Assembly (NCBI RefSeq): GCF_003086295.3
Contig: NC_092042.1
Location: 38,921,419 to 38,985,418 of the forward strand
From: Arachis hypogaea
Taxonomy: Eukaryota > Streptophyta > Magnoliopsida > Fabales > Fabaceae
Direction: 5' to 3'
DNA length: 64,000 nucleotides
Both the position numbers and the translations under genes were made by a program. The notes beneath the pieces were generated by a model that saw nothing but the letters and a program-made list of their open reading frames with translations, made no database searches and was not told the origin of the DNA. Positions 11,550 to 21,487 of the stretch are shown here, one piece after another (positions within the stretch are counted from its first letter, which is position 1; each line of letters opens with the position of its first letter).

Positions 11550-11565
11550 CCTTACTCGCGTAAGG
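11550..11565 (+). other. CCTTAC-TCGC-GTAAGG hairpin near LTR 3' end
   Basis: Perfect 6-bp stem with a 4-base loop, directly after GGGATCGAC. Equivalent hairpins with the same stem and loops TCGC or TCAC (sense) occur at 19918-19933, 21926-21941, 32632-32647, 51125-51140 and 58917-58932. It sits about 145 bp from the LTR end. Confidence 0.7.
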
Positions 11566-11630
11566 TTTATTACTTGGACGACCCAGTACACTTGCTGGTT
11601 AGTTGTGCGAAGTTGTGTTTATGCCATGGT

Positions 11631-11837
11631 ATTGAACACCAAGTTTTTGGATTCATCACCAGGGATTATTTGAGTTGTGAAAAGTATTGATCACAATTTC
11701 GTGCACCAAGTTTTTGGCGCCGTTGCCGGGGATTGTTCGAGTTTTCAGCAAGCTTTTGGTCCGGTAACATCAGTGCCAAATTTCTGATCCGGCAACAGCA
11801 CCAAGTTTTTGGTGCCGTTGCCGGGGATTGTTGAGTT
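11631..11837 (+). repeat. Three imperfect copies of the LTR-end/primer-site junction
   Basis: CACCAAGTTTTTGG followed by a GCCGTTGCCGGGGATT-like segment and TTGAG occurs at 11632-11670 (inside U5, diverged), 11704-11741 (the true junction) and 11800-11837 (leader). The U5-internal copy is also present in the 3' LTR (about 20006-20042), where it reads CACTGGGGATTATTTGAG. Confidence 0.85.
11715..11732 (+). other. Primer-binding site of C, complementary to tRNA-Asp 3' end
   Basis: TGGCGCCGTTGCCGGGGA begins 6 bases after the LTR. It is the complement of the usual plant tRNA-Asp 3' end including CCA, the primer of Athila-type elements. A second, slightly changed copy lies in the leader at about 11811-11828 (TGGTGCCGTTGCCGGGGA). 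Confidence 0.9.
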
Positions 11838-13351
11838 TGGACAACTGACGGTTCATCTTGTTGCTTAGATTAGGTATTTTTCTTCAGAGTTCTTAAGAAT
11901 GAAATCTAGTGTTTCAAGGTGATGTTCTTATCATCACCAAAGCTGATTGATTCTCATCAATTTAGCTCTTGAATGCAATGTCCTGCTGAAGCTTGGCTAG
12001 CCATGTCTAATTTCTTTAGACTGAAGCTTTAGACTAACATTGGATGATTCTTGGAATTCTCATTAAGAATTTTGATATCTTTATTTTCTTTTCCACTTAA
12101 TTTTCGAAAAAGCACAAAAAAAATTACAAAATCATAAAATCTAAAAATTTCTTGTTTGAGTCTAGAGTCTCATTTTAAGTTTGGTGTCAATTGCATGTTT
12201 TTGTTCTTCTTGCACTCATGCACGTGTCTTCATTAATCTTCAAGTTGTTCTTGATGATTTCATTGCTCTGATCTTTGAATTCTATTGACTTGAGTGTTTA
12301 TGTTTCTCATGTGCATTCTCATGTTGTTAGTGTCAGTAGTATACAAACTGCTAAGTTTGGTGTCTTGCATGCATTGTTATTTGATTTTAGTTGCATTTTG
12401 ATTATTCCTCATTATTAAAAATCCAAAAATATTTTTAATTTGTATCTTTTCAAGTCAATAATACAGAGAATTGAAGATTCAGAACATACAGCAGAGGAAT
12501 TATACAGAAAAAGCTGGGCGTTCAAAACGCCCAGTGAGGAAGGCAAACTAGCGTTTAAACTCCAGCCAGGGTGCCTGGCTGGGCGTTTAATGCCCAAAAG
12601 GGTAGTGCTTTGGGCATTAAACGCCAGAATGTGCACCATTCTGGGCGTTTAACGCCAGGATGGCACAATAGGGAAGATTTTGTTTTCAATTCAAATTTTT
12701 TTTCAAGTTTTCAAAATTTTTCAAAATCAAATCTTTTTCAAATCATATATTTTCAATCAAATCTTTTTCAAAATCAATTTCTTTCCTTTTCAAAAATACT
12801 TTCTAACAATTAATGATTTGATTCAACAATTCAAGTATGTTGCCTTTTCTGCTGAGAAAGGTTTAATGTTTGAATCATATCTTTTCTTGTTAGCCAAGTC
12901 ATTAATTTTTAAAATCAAATCTTTTCAAATTGTTTTTCAAATCATATCTTTTCAATCACATCTTTTTAAAACCATAACTTTTCAATCATATCTTTTTAAT
13001 CATATCTTTTTCAAAACAGTTTTCAATTATATCTTTTTGATTTCAAATTTCAAAATCTTTTTCAAAAATCACTTGATTCCTTTTTCACTCCTGGTTTTCG
13101 AAAATCAATTAAAGTTTTTCAAACTGTTTTTAAAATCTTTTTAATATTTTCGAAAATTTCTTCCTCTCTTCTCGCATCCTTCTATTTATGGACTAACACT
13201 ATTCCTCAATGAACAATTCAAACTCCATCTCTCTTGATAAGTTCGAATTCTTCTATTTTTGCCTTCTATTTTTCTTTTCCTCTGACACCTCAAGGAATCT
13301 CTATACTGTGACATAGAGGGTTCCATATTTTCTTGTTCTTTTCTCTTTCAT
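11838..13351 (+). other. Leader of element C
   Basis: About 1.5 kb without a credible gene. It has TAAGTTTGGTGT at about 12176 and 12353, a 31-bp array (12517-12656), a long A/T tract with repeated AAATCATATCTTTTC-like units (12690-13140) and a C/T-rich stretch before the gag start. The longest frame (12680-13144, rich in F/I/K) is an artefact of the A/T tract. Confidence 0.75.
12517..12656. repeat. 31-bp periodic array in the leader of C (5 units)
   Basis: Cores begin at 12517 (GGCGTTCAAAACGCC), 12550 (AGCGTTTAAACTCC), 12582 (GGCGTTTAATGCC), 12613 (GGCATTAAACGCC) and 12644 (GGCGTTTAACGCC). Steps are 33, 32, 31 and 31 bp. D carries the equivalent array in its leader. Confidence 0.9.
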
Positions 13352-15690
13352 ATGAGCAGGAGCAAAGACAAAAGCATTCTTGTTGAGGCTGACCCTGAAC
13401 CTGAAAGGACTTTGAAGTGAAAGCTAAGAGGAGCTAAGGCACAACTCTCTGTAGAGGACCTAACAGAAATCTTCAAAGAAGAAGAAAACATGGCAGCCGA
13501 GAACAACAACAATGCCAACAATGCAAGGAAGGTGCTGGGTGACTTTACTGCACCTACTCCCGACTTCTATGGGAGAAGCATCTCTATCCCTGCCATTGGA
13601 GCAAACAACTTTGAGCTTAAGCCTCAATTAGTTTCTCTAATGCAACAAAATTGCAAGTTCCATGGACTTCCATTGGAAGATCCTCATCAGTTTTTAGCTG
13701 AATTCTTGCAAATCTGTGACACTATCAAGACTAATAGGGTTGACCCTGAGGTCTACAGACTTATGCTATTCCCTTTTTCTGTAAGAGACAGAGCTAGGAT
13801 ATGGTTGGACTTACAACCTAAAGAAATCCTGAACTCTTGGGAAAAGCTAGTCAATGCCTTCTTGGCAAAGTTCTTTCCACCTCAAAAATTGAGTAAGCTT
13901 AGAGTGGAAGTCCAGACCTTCAGACAGAAGGAAGGAGAATCCCTCTATGAAGCTTGGGAAAGATACAAACAATTGATCAGAAAGTGTCCCTCTGACATGC
14001 TTTCTGAATGGATCATCATAGGTATTTTCTATGATGGTCTGTCTGAACTGTCCAAGATGTCCTTGGATAGCTCTGCTGGAGGATCTCTTCATCTGAAGAA
14101 GACACCTACAGAAGCTCAAGAATTAATTGAAATGGTTGCAAATAACCAATTCATGTACACTTCTGAAAGGAATCCTGTGAACAATAGGACAAATCAGAAG
14201 AAAGGAGTTCTTGAGATTGACACTCTGAATGCCATATTGGCTCAGAACAAAATATTGACCCAGCAAGTCAATATGATTTCTCAAAGTCTGTCTGGAATGC
14301 AAAATGCACCAGGTAGTACTAAGGATGCTTCATCTGAAGAATAAGCTTATGATCCTGAGAACCCTTCAATGGAAGAGGTGAATTACATGGGAGAACCCTA
14401 TGGAAACACCTACAATCCTTCATGGAGGAATCATCCAAATCTCTCATGGAAGGATCAACAGAGACCTCAACAAGGTTTCAACAACAATAATGGTGGAAGA
14501 AACAGGTTTAGCAATGGCAGGCCTTTTCCATCATCTTCTCAGCAACAGACAGAGAATTCTAAGCAGAACAACTCTGACTTAGCAACCATGGTCTCTGATC
14601 TAATCAAAACCACTCAAAGTTTTATGACTGAAACAAGGTCCTCCATTAGAAATTTGGAGGCACAAGTGGGTCAGCTGAGCAAGAAAATTACTGAACTTCC
14701 TCCTAGTACTCTTCCAAGCAATACAGAAGAAAATCCAAAAGGAGAGTGCAAGGCCATCAACATGGCCGAATTTGGAGAGGAGGGAGAGGCAGTGAACGCC
14801 ACTGAGGAAGACCTCCATGGACGTCCACTGGCCTCCAATGAGTCCCTCAATGAGGAACCATGGGAATCTGAGGCTCCCACTGAGATCATAGAGATTCCAT
14901 TGAATTCACTTCTGCCATTCATGAGCTCTGATGAGTATTCTTCCTCTGAAGAGGATGAGTATGTCACTGAAGAGCAAGTTGCTAAATACCTTGGAGCAAT
15001 CATGAAGCTAAATGACAAGTTATTTGGAAATGAGACTTGGGAGGATGAACCCCCTTTGCTCACCAAAGAATTGGATGACTTGTCTAGGCAGAAACTGCCT
15101 CAAAAGAGACATGATCCTGGGAAGTTTTCAATACCTTGTACCATAGGCACCATGACCTTCAAGAAGGCCTTGTGTGACCTAAGGTCAAGTGTAAACCTCA
15201 TGCCTCTCTCTGTAATGGAGAAGCTAGGGATCTTTGAGGTGCAAGCTGCAGAAATCTCACTAGAGATGGCAGACAACTCAAGAAAACAAGCTTATGGACT
15301 TGTAGAGGATGTTCTGGTAAAAATTGAAGACCATTACATTCCTGCTGATTTCATAGCCCTAGAGACTGGGAAGTGCATGGATGAATCCATCATCCTTGGC
15401 AGACCCTTCCTAGCCACAGCAAAGGCTGTGATTGATGTTGACAGAGGAGAATTGATCATTCAAGTGAATGAAGAATCCTTTGTGTTCAAGGCTCAAGGAT
15501 ATCCCTCTGTCACCATGGAGAGGAAGCATGAATAGCTTCTCTCAAAACAGAGCCAAACAGAGCCCCCACAGTCAAACTCTAAGTTTGGTGTTGGGAGGCC
15601 ACAACCAACCTCTAAGTTTGGTGTTGAACCCCCAAATTTAAGCTCTAAGTTTGGTGTTGAGAGGTTCCAACATTGCTCTGAGCATCTGTG
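13352..15690 (+). pseudogene. Gag-protease of element C (three nonsense codons)
   Basis: All pieces lie in one frame. The N-terminal start at 13352 (MSRSKDKSILVEADPEPERT) ends at TGA 13418-13420. The segment from MAAENNNN (13490) runs 284 codons to TAA 14342-14344, where D has a glutamate codon. The next segment (14345-15535) holds the N/Q-rich linker and the protease and ends at TAG 15533-15535, again in place of glutamate. The protease motif reads CDLRSSVNLMP: the glycine of D-x-G is arginine here, which would abolish activity. The tail carries the SKFGV repeats. It was probably mobilised before decay, using Gag from elsewhere or before the mutations. Confidence 0.88.
15579..15661 (+). repeat. 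Three TCTAAGTTTGGTGTTG copies at the gag 3' end (SKFGV repeats)
   Basis: Copies at about 15579, 15612 and 15647, spaced 33-35 bp. In the intact frame of D they encode SKFGV or SKFAV repeats. The same 13-mer lies directly before the 3' LTR (18436-18448), before the third ORF (16356) and twice in the leader. Confidence 0.85.
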
Positions 15691-15898
15691 AGGCTCCATG
15701 AGAGCCCTTTGTCAAGCTACTGACATTAAAGAAGCGCTTGTTGGGAGGCAACCCAATGTTATATTTTATTTATTTTCCTTTGTTATTTTATGTTTTCTGT
15801 AGGTTGATGATCATGAGAAGTCACAAAATCAATTGAAAAAGCAAAAACAGAATGAAAAATAGAAAGAAAAATAGCACACCCTGTAGGAAGATCTTGCT
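15691..15898. other. Spacer after gag-protease, element C
   Basis: Non-coding, with GTTGGGAGGCAACCCAATGTT (15739-15759), an inverted-repeat-like block that is shared with D and E and, in part, with B. No gene is seen. Confidence 0.6.
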
Positions 15899-16004
15899 GG
15901 CGTTTAAACGCCAGTAAGGCTAGCAGATGGGCGTTTAACGCCCAGTCTGGCACCATTCTGGGCGTTAAACGCCAGAAATGGGCACCAGCCCGGTGTTTAA
16001 CGCC
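15899..16004. repeat. 31-bp periodic array between gag and third ORF of C (4 units)
   Basis: Cores begin at 15899, 15930, 15961 and 15992, an exact 31-bp period. Core sequences are GGCGTTTAAACGCC, GGCGTTTAACGCC, GGCGTTAAACGCC and GGTGTTTAACGCC. Confidence 0.93.
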
Positions 16005-16330
16005 AGAATTGGCACAAGGAGCAATTTTGCTCGCCACTTGGTGCAGGGATGACTTTTCCTTGACACCTCAGGATCTGTGGACCCCACAGGATCCCCACCT
16101 ACCCCACCACCCTCTCTCTTCTTCACCCATTCACCAACCACCTCAACACCTCTTCCCCAAAAACCCTTCACCTATCAAATCCCATCTTTCTCTTCACCAC
16201 TCACATCCATCCTTCATAAAACCCCACCTACCTCACCATTCAAATTCAAACTCCTTCTCGCCCTTTGGCCGAACCACAAAGCCATTTACATCTCCTTCAT
16301 TTCTTCTTCTTCTACTCTCTTCTTTCTTCT
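16005..16330 (+). other. C+T-rich untranslated region before third ORF of C
   Basis: It is strongly pyrimidine-rich in sense (CACCACCCTCTCTCTTCTTC, TTCTTCTTCTACTCTCTTC). In D the matching region is 27760-28150. It resembles a promoter-proximal or 5'-UTR C/T tract and could support a separate transcript for the third ORF; that is inference. Frames within it are compositional. Confidence 0.5.
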
Positions 16331-16369
16331 TTTGCTCGAGGACGAGCAAACCTTTTAAGTTTGGTGTGG
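16331..16369 (+). other. Hairpin plus TTTTAAGTTTGGTGTGG before third ORF of C
   Basis: TTTGCTCG (16331-16338), loop AGGA, CGAGCAAA (16343-16350), an 8-bp perfect stem. It is followed by CCTTTTAAGTTTGGTGTGG. It repeats the design found at the 3' LTR border (18411-18448), but with a C:G pair in place of T:A in the stem. Confidence 0.8.
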
Positions 16370-16404
16370 TAAAAGCATTGCTTTTTGTTTTTCCATAACC
16401 ATTT

Positions 16405-17524
16405 ATGGCATCCAAGGCCGGAGAAACCTCTAGAAAGAGGAAAGAGAAGGCAAAAGCTTCCACCTCCGAGTGAGATGGAGAGATTCATCTCAAGTGTGCA
16501 TCAAGACCACTTCTATGAAGTTGTGGCCTTGAAGAAGGTGATCCCCGATGTCCCTTTCAAACTAAAAAAGAGTGAATATCTGGAGATCCGACACGAGATT
16601 CGAAGAAGAGGTTGGGAAGTTCTTACCAACCCCATTCAACAAGTCGGAATCTTAATGGTTCAAGAGTTCTATGCCAATGCATGGATCACCAAGAACCATG
16701 ATCAAAGTGTGAACCCGGATCCAAAGAATTGGCTTACAATGGTTCGGGGGAAATACTTGGATTTTAGTCCGGAAAATGTAAGGTTGGCATTCAACTTGCC
16801 CATGATACAAGGAGATGAACACCCTTACACTAGAAGGGTCAACTTTGATCAAAGGTTAGACCAAGTCCTCACAGTCATTTGTGAAGAGGGCGCCCAATGG
16901 AAGAGAGATTCAAGAGGGAAGCCGGTTCAACTGAGAAGGCATGACCTCAAGCAGGTGGCTAGGGGATGGTTGGAGTTTATCCAACGCTCAATCATTCCCA
17001 CTAGCAACCGGTCCGAAGTTACTCTAGACCGGGCCATCATGATCCATAGCATCATGATTGGAGAAGAAATAGAAGTTCATGAGGTGATATCCCAAGAACT
17101 TTATAAGGTGGCGGACAAGTCCTCTACCTTGGCAAGGTTAGCCTTTCCTCATCTCATTTGTCACTTCTGTTATTCAGTTGGAGTTGACATAGAGGGAGAC
17201 ATCCCCATTGATGAGGACAAGCCCATCACTAAGAAAAGGATGGAGCAAACAAAAGACCCCTCTCATCATCAAATCCCTGAGATGCCTCAAGGGATGCACT
17301 TTCCTCCACAAAACTATTGGGAGCAACTGAACACCTCCCTAGGAGAATTGAGTTCCAACATGGGACAACTAAGGGTGGAGCACCAAGAACACTCCATCCT
17401 CCTCCATGAAATTAGAGAAGATCAAAGAATCATGAGAGAGGAGCAACAAAGACAAGGAAGAGACATTGAGGAGCTCAAGCACTCCATAGGATCTTCAAGA
17501 GGAAGAACAAGTCGCCATCACTAA
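16405..17524 (+). pseudogene. Third ORF of element C (349 codons open from 16475)
   Basis: It is related to the 'putative plant transposon protein' ORF of Athila-type elements; the role is unknown. The original start is probably ATG 16405 (MASKAGETSRKRKEKA, basic). A net loss of 5 bases near 16470, compared with D, creates a TGA at 16471-16473 and shifts frame. From MERFISSVHQ at 16475 the frame is open to 17524. It shows HFYEVVALKKVIPDVPFKL, RGWEVLTNP, VQEFYANAW, RGKYLDFSPENVRLAFNLP and RGWLEFIQRSIIPTSNRSEV. The C-terminal 80 residues are predicted coiled coil (LGELSSNMGQLRVEHQEHSI, EEQQRQGRDIEELKHSI) with a basic RGRTSRHH end. No RT or integrase motif is present. Confidence 0.8.
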
Positions 17525-18410
17525 GGTGGACCCGTTCTTTAATTTCCTTGTTCTTTATTTTTCTGTTTTTCAAAATTTATGCTTATGTTTATCTATGTTT
17601 GTGTCTTGTGATCATTAGTGTCTTAGTGTCTATGCCTTAAAGTTATGAATGTCCTATGAATCCATCACCTTTCTTGAATGAAAAATGTTCTTAATTGAAA
17701 AAGAGAAGAATTGCATGAATTTTGAATTTTATAACAGTTTAATTATTTTGATGTGGTGGCAATACTTTTGTTTTCTGAATGTATGCTTAAACAGTGCATA
17801 TGTCTTTTGAATTTGTTGTTCATAAATGTTGGCTCTTGAAAGAATGATGAAAAAGGAGACATGTTACTGAGGATCTGAAAAAATCATAAAAAAATGATTC
17901 TTGAAGCAAGAAAAAGCAGTGAATACAAAAAAAAAGAAAGAGAAAAACGAAAAAAGGGGAGAAAAGAAAACAAAAAAAAAAAGAAAAAAAAAGAAAGAAA
18001 TAAAGTTATGATCCAAGGCAAAAAGAGTGTGCTTAAGAACCCTGGACACCTCTAATTGGGGACTCTAGCAAAGCTGAGTCACAATCTGAAAAGGTTCACC
18101 CAATTATGTGTCTGTGGCATGAATGTATCCGATGGTAATACTGGAAGACAGAGTGCTTTGGGCCACGGCCAAGACTCAATAACTAGCTGTGTTCAAGAAT
18201 CATCATACTTAACTAGGAGAATCAATGACACTATCTGGATTCTGAGTTCCTAAAGAAGCCAATCATTCTGAATTTCAAAGGATAGAGTGAGATGCCAAAA
18301 CTATTCAGAGGCAAAAGCAAAAAGCCCCGCTCATCTAATTAATACTGATCTTCATAGATGTTTTTGGAATTCATTGCATATTCTCTTCTTTTTATCTTAT
18401 TTGATTTTCA
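17525..18410 (+). other. 3' untranslated region of C with conserved purine tract
   Basis: Non-coding. Bases about 17877-18003 are almost pure A/G (with AAAAAGGGGAGAAAAG and A runs). The same tract is at 26150-26300 in D and 53015-53075 in E on the opposite strand. A conserved block, GGACACCTCTAATTGGGGAC, follows at about 18043. No gene is supported. Confidence 0.65.
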
Positions 18411-18448
18411 GTTGCTTGGGGACAAGCAACAATTTAAGTTTGGTGTTG
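18411..18448 (+). other. Hairpin and G/T-rich PPT region at 3' LTR of C
   Basis: GTTGCTTG (18411-18418), loop GGGA, CAAGCAAC (18423-18430), then AATTTAAGTTTGGTGTTG directly abutting the LTR at 18449. The place of the polypurine tract is taken by a G/T-rich sequence rather than an A/G run. The only purine-rich word nearby is GGGGA in the loop. Confidence 0.8.
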
Positions 18449-20076
18449 TGATGAGCGGATAATTTGTACGCTTTTTGGCATTGTTTTTAGTATGTTTTTA
18501 GTATGTTCTAGTTAGTTCTTAGTATATTTTTATTAGTTTTTAGTTAAAATTCACTTTTCTGGACTTTACTATGAGTTTGTGTGTTTTTCTGTGATTTCAG
18601 GTATTTTCTGGCTGAAATTGAGGGACCTGAGCAAAAATCTGATTCAGAGACTAAAAAGGACTGCAGATGCTGTTGGATTCTGACCTCCCTGCACTCGAAG
18701 TAGATTTTCTGGATCTACAGAAGCCCAGTTGGTGCGCTCTCAATGGCGTTGGAAAGTAGACATCCTGGGCTTTCCAGCAATATATGATAGTCCATACTTT
18801 GCCCAAGATTTGATGGCCCAAACCGGCGTTCAAAGTCACCATCAGAATTCCCAGCGTTAAACGCCGGAACTGGCACAAGGTTGGGAGTTAAACGCCCAAA
18901 CTGGCATAAAAGCTGGCGTTTAACTCCAAGAAAAGTCTCTGCACGAAAATGCTTTAATGCTCAGCCCAAGCACACACCAAGTGGGCCCGGAAGTGGATTT
19001 TTATGTCATTTACTCATCTCTGTAAACCCTAGGCTACTAGTTCTTTATAAATAGGACCTTTTACTATTGTATTTTCATCTTTGGACGTCTAGTTCTTAGA
19101 TCATGGGGGATGACCTCTCGGCCATGCCTAGACCTTGTTCTTATGTATTTTCAACGGTGGAGTTTCTACACACCATAGATTAAGGTGTGGAGCTCTGCTA
19201 TACCTCGAGTATTAATGTAATTACTATTGTTCTTCTATTCAATTCCGCTTGTTCTTGTTCTAAGATATCACTTGTTCTTCAACTTGATGAATGTGATGAT
19301 CCGTGACACTCATCATCATTTTCACCTATGAACGTGTGCCTGACAACCACCTCCGTTCTACCTTAGATTGGGTGGATATCTCTTGGATTCTTTAACCGGA
19401 GTCTTCGTGGTATAAGCTAGAATTGAATGCGGCATTCAAGAGAATCCGGAAGGTTTAAACCTTGTCTGTGGTATTCTGAGTAGGATTCAATGATTGAATG
19501 ACTGTGACGAGCTTCAAACTTCTGAAGGCTGGGCGTTAGTGACAGACGCAAAAGAATCACTGGATTCTATTCCAACCTGATTGAGAACCGACAGATGATT
19601 AGCCGTGCCGTGACAGGGTGCGTTGAACATTTTCACTGAGAGGATGGGAGGTAGCCACTGACAATGGTGAAACCCTACATACAGCTTGCCATGGAAAGGA
19701 GTAAGAAGGATTGGATGAAGACAGTAGGAAAGCAGAGAGACGGAAGGAACACAGCACCTTCATACGCTTATCTGAAATTCCCACCAATGAATTGCATAAG
19801 TATCTCTATCTTTATCTTCATGTTTTATTCATCATTCATAACCATTTGAGTTTGCCTAACTAAGATTTACAAGGTGATCATAGCTTGCTTCATACCAACA
19901 ATCTCTGTGGGATCGACCCTTACTCGCGTAAGGTTTATTACTTGGACGACCCAGTACACTTGCTGGTTAGTTGTGCGAAGTTGTGTTTATGCCATGGTAT
20001 GGAACACCAAGTTTTTGGATTCATCACTGGGGATTATTTGAGTTGTGAAAAGTATTGATCACAATTTCGTGCACCA
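18449..20076 (+). repeat. 3' LTR of element C
   Basis: 1,628 bp with the same termini as the 5' LTR. By-eye comparison gives about 46 differences, mostly transitions. The 31-bp cores, the TATA candidate and the CCTTAC/GTAAGG hairpin (19918-19933) are all kept. Confidence 0.95.
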
Positions 20077-20081
20077 CTGTG
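20077..20081. repeat. Target-site duplication CTGTG, right of element C
   Basis: Same five bases as 10076-10080, directly after CGTGCACCA. Confidence 0.97.
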
Positions 20082-20475
20082 TCATCCATTTTGGAGGAAA
20101 ATAGTGATTCAGGAATTTTTCTGACAGCTGTTTCCATGTCTTTATGTTGTCCTTAGGTTGGTTATTTAACCACCTCTTAGCTTGGTCCTTTACATCAAAT
20201 GGAAACAATAATAATCTGTAGACATCCTGATCTACTTCCTTATCATGTACTGTGTCAGCAATTTGTAGAAATTGTGCCAGAAACTCTGTAGGTTCTTCCT
20301 GTGGAAGACCGAAATACTGGCAACTTTGCTGCACCATGATGATGAGCTGAGGATTCAACTCAAAAATACTAACTCTGATTGAGCGTATACAGATACTACT
20401 CCCGTATGAAGCAGTAGTGGGGTTAGCATATGACCCCAAAGTCCTTCTGGACTGTTCATTTTCACTTAATTCCAT
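20082..20475 (-). pseudogene. N-terminal Gag of element B, cut by C
   Basis: It starts MELSENEQSRRTLGSYANPT at 20475 and has the Gag core (EPTEFLAQFLQIADTV, DQAKRWLNNQPKDNIKTWKQL) until the insertion site after RMTQ-like sequence. The same gag occurs uninterrupted in E (58346-57132). The rest of this gag lies at 10080 and below. Confidence 0.88.
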
Positions 20476-21487
20476 GATGGAGCAAGGGAGATGATATGGA
20501 TGTTGATATTATTTGTTTTATTAAATATAAAAATTTATTTTCGAAATAGTAAAATAAAATAAAATAAGATAAAATAAAAATGAAATAAAAATAAAAATAA
20601 AAATGAAAAAATTTGAAAATGTTTTGTGAAGATTTTCGAAAAAAATTGAGGAGAGAGAGAAAGTGGTTAGGATATTTTTGAAAAAGATAATAAAATATAA
20701 TTTTTTTTAAATCTTAGGAGGGTAAAATTTGAAAAATTTTGAAATTGAAATCTGAATTTTTACAAAAAAATTTTTCGAAAAAGTAGCTTAAAAATAGTTA
20801 GAAAATATATTTTTTTGAATTTTGAATTTTATGATGAAAGAAAAAAACACATAAAAGACACAAGACTTAAAATTTTTAGATCTAATGCTCCTTATTTTTG
20901 AAAATTTTGGAGGGAAAACACCAAGGAACACCAAACTTAAAAATTTTAAGATCAAAACACAAGAAAGACTCAAGAGCACCTTGAAGATTCACACGAACAC
21001 AAGAACAAAAGAAAGAACACCAAACTTAAAGTTTGGCACAAGATTAAATCAAGAAAAATTATTTTTGAAAAAGATTTTAAAAATAAGATACCCAATTACA
21101 AAGAACATAGACCAACGCTCTAGCCAATTGGGCAGTAAATGTAACACTTGTTTTGAATAGGTATATTCCTTTTGGAAGACTAATGTTTTGGAAAAACACA
21201 AGCGAAACAAGAAAAGACACAGAACAAGAAAAAATAAAGATCAACAAGAAAAATCAACAAGAACAACTTGAAGATCAAAGAGCACAAATTCAAAAATTTA
21301 AAGGGAAAATATAAAATATGTAATTGACACCAAACTTAGAACAAAACACTAAACTCACGAAAAATTAAAAATTTGATAAAGAAAAATAATATTTTTGAAA
21401 AATTTTTGAAAAGAGAATAAAGGACTCAGAATTTAATGACTCTGAGTTCATAAAAGAAATAAGGGAGAAGACTAGTTTGATTCCTAG
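20476..21487 (-). other. Leader of element B, A+T-rich
   Basis: Low-complexity A/T with AAAATAAAAT runs (20540-20610) and three CACCAAACTTA motifs (about 20928, 21018, 21328), the complement of the TAAGTTTGGTG motif of C/D. No gene; the frames in it are compositional. Confidence 0.65.

Larger units (their letters stand above)
10081..11708 (+). repeat. 5' LTR of element C
   Basis: It begins TGATGAGCGG and ends CGTGCACCA, so the termini are TG...CA. U3 carries four cores of the 31-bp series (10457, 10485, 10516, 10547). TATAAATA at about 10678-10685 is the best TATA-box candidate; transcription would then start near 10710. A sense frame of 68 codons lies at 10213-10419. A CCTTAC/GTAAGG hairpin is at 11550-11565. 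Confidence 0.95.
10081..20076 (+). mobile_element. Element C: complete non-autonomous gag-protease LTR retrotransposon, 9,996 bp
   Basis: Two LTRs of identical length (1,628 bp) flank a tRNA-Asp primer site, a 1.6-kb leader, a broken gag-protease, a spacer with a 31-bp array, a third ORF, a purine tract and the hairpin/PPT region. There is no RT, RNase H or integrase anywhere inside, and no gap where it could have been lost in this copy alone: D has the same arrangement. By eye I count about 46 differences between the LTRs (about 2.8%), so it is older than E by this measure. The flanking 5-bp duplication is intact. Confidence 0.95.

Noticed and set aside
12680..13144. 154-codon frame rich in F, I and K in the leader of C
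   Set aside because: It is the translation of an A/T tract with repeated AAATCATATCTTTTC units, has no domain, and is not open in D.
16385..16474. Use of the upstream start for the third ORF of C in the long open frame
   Set aside because: The first 30 codons in that frame are out of register with D and E; they arise from the 5-base loss, so 16475 is the first believable in-frame start.
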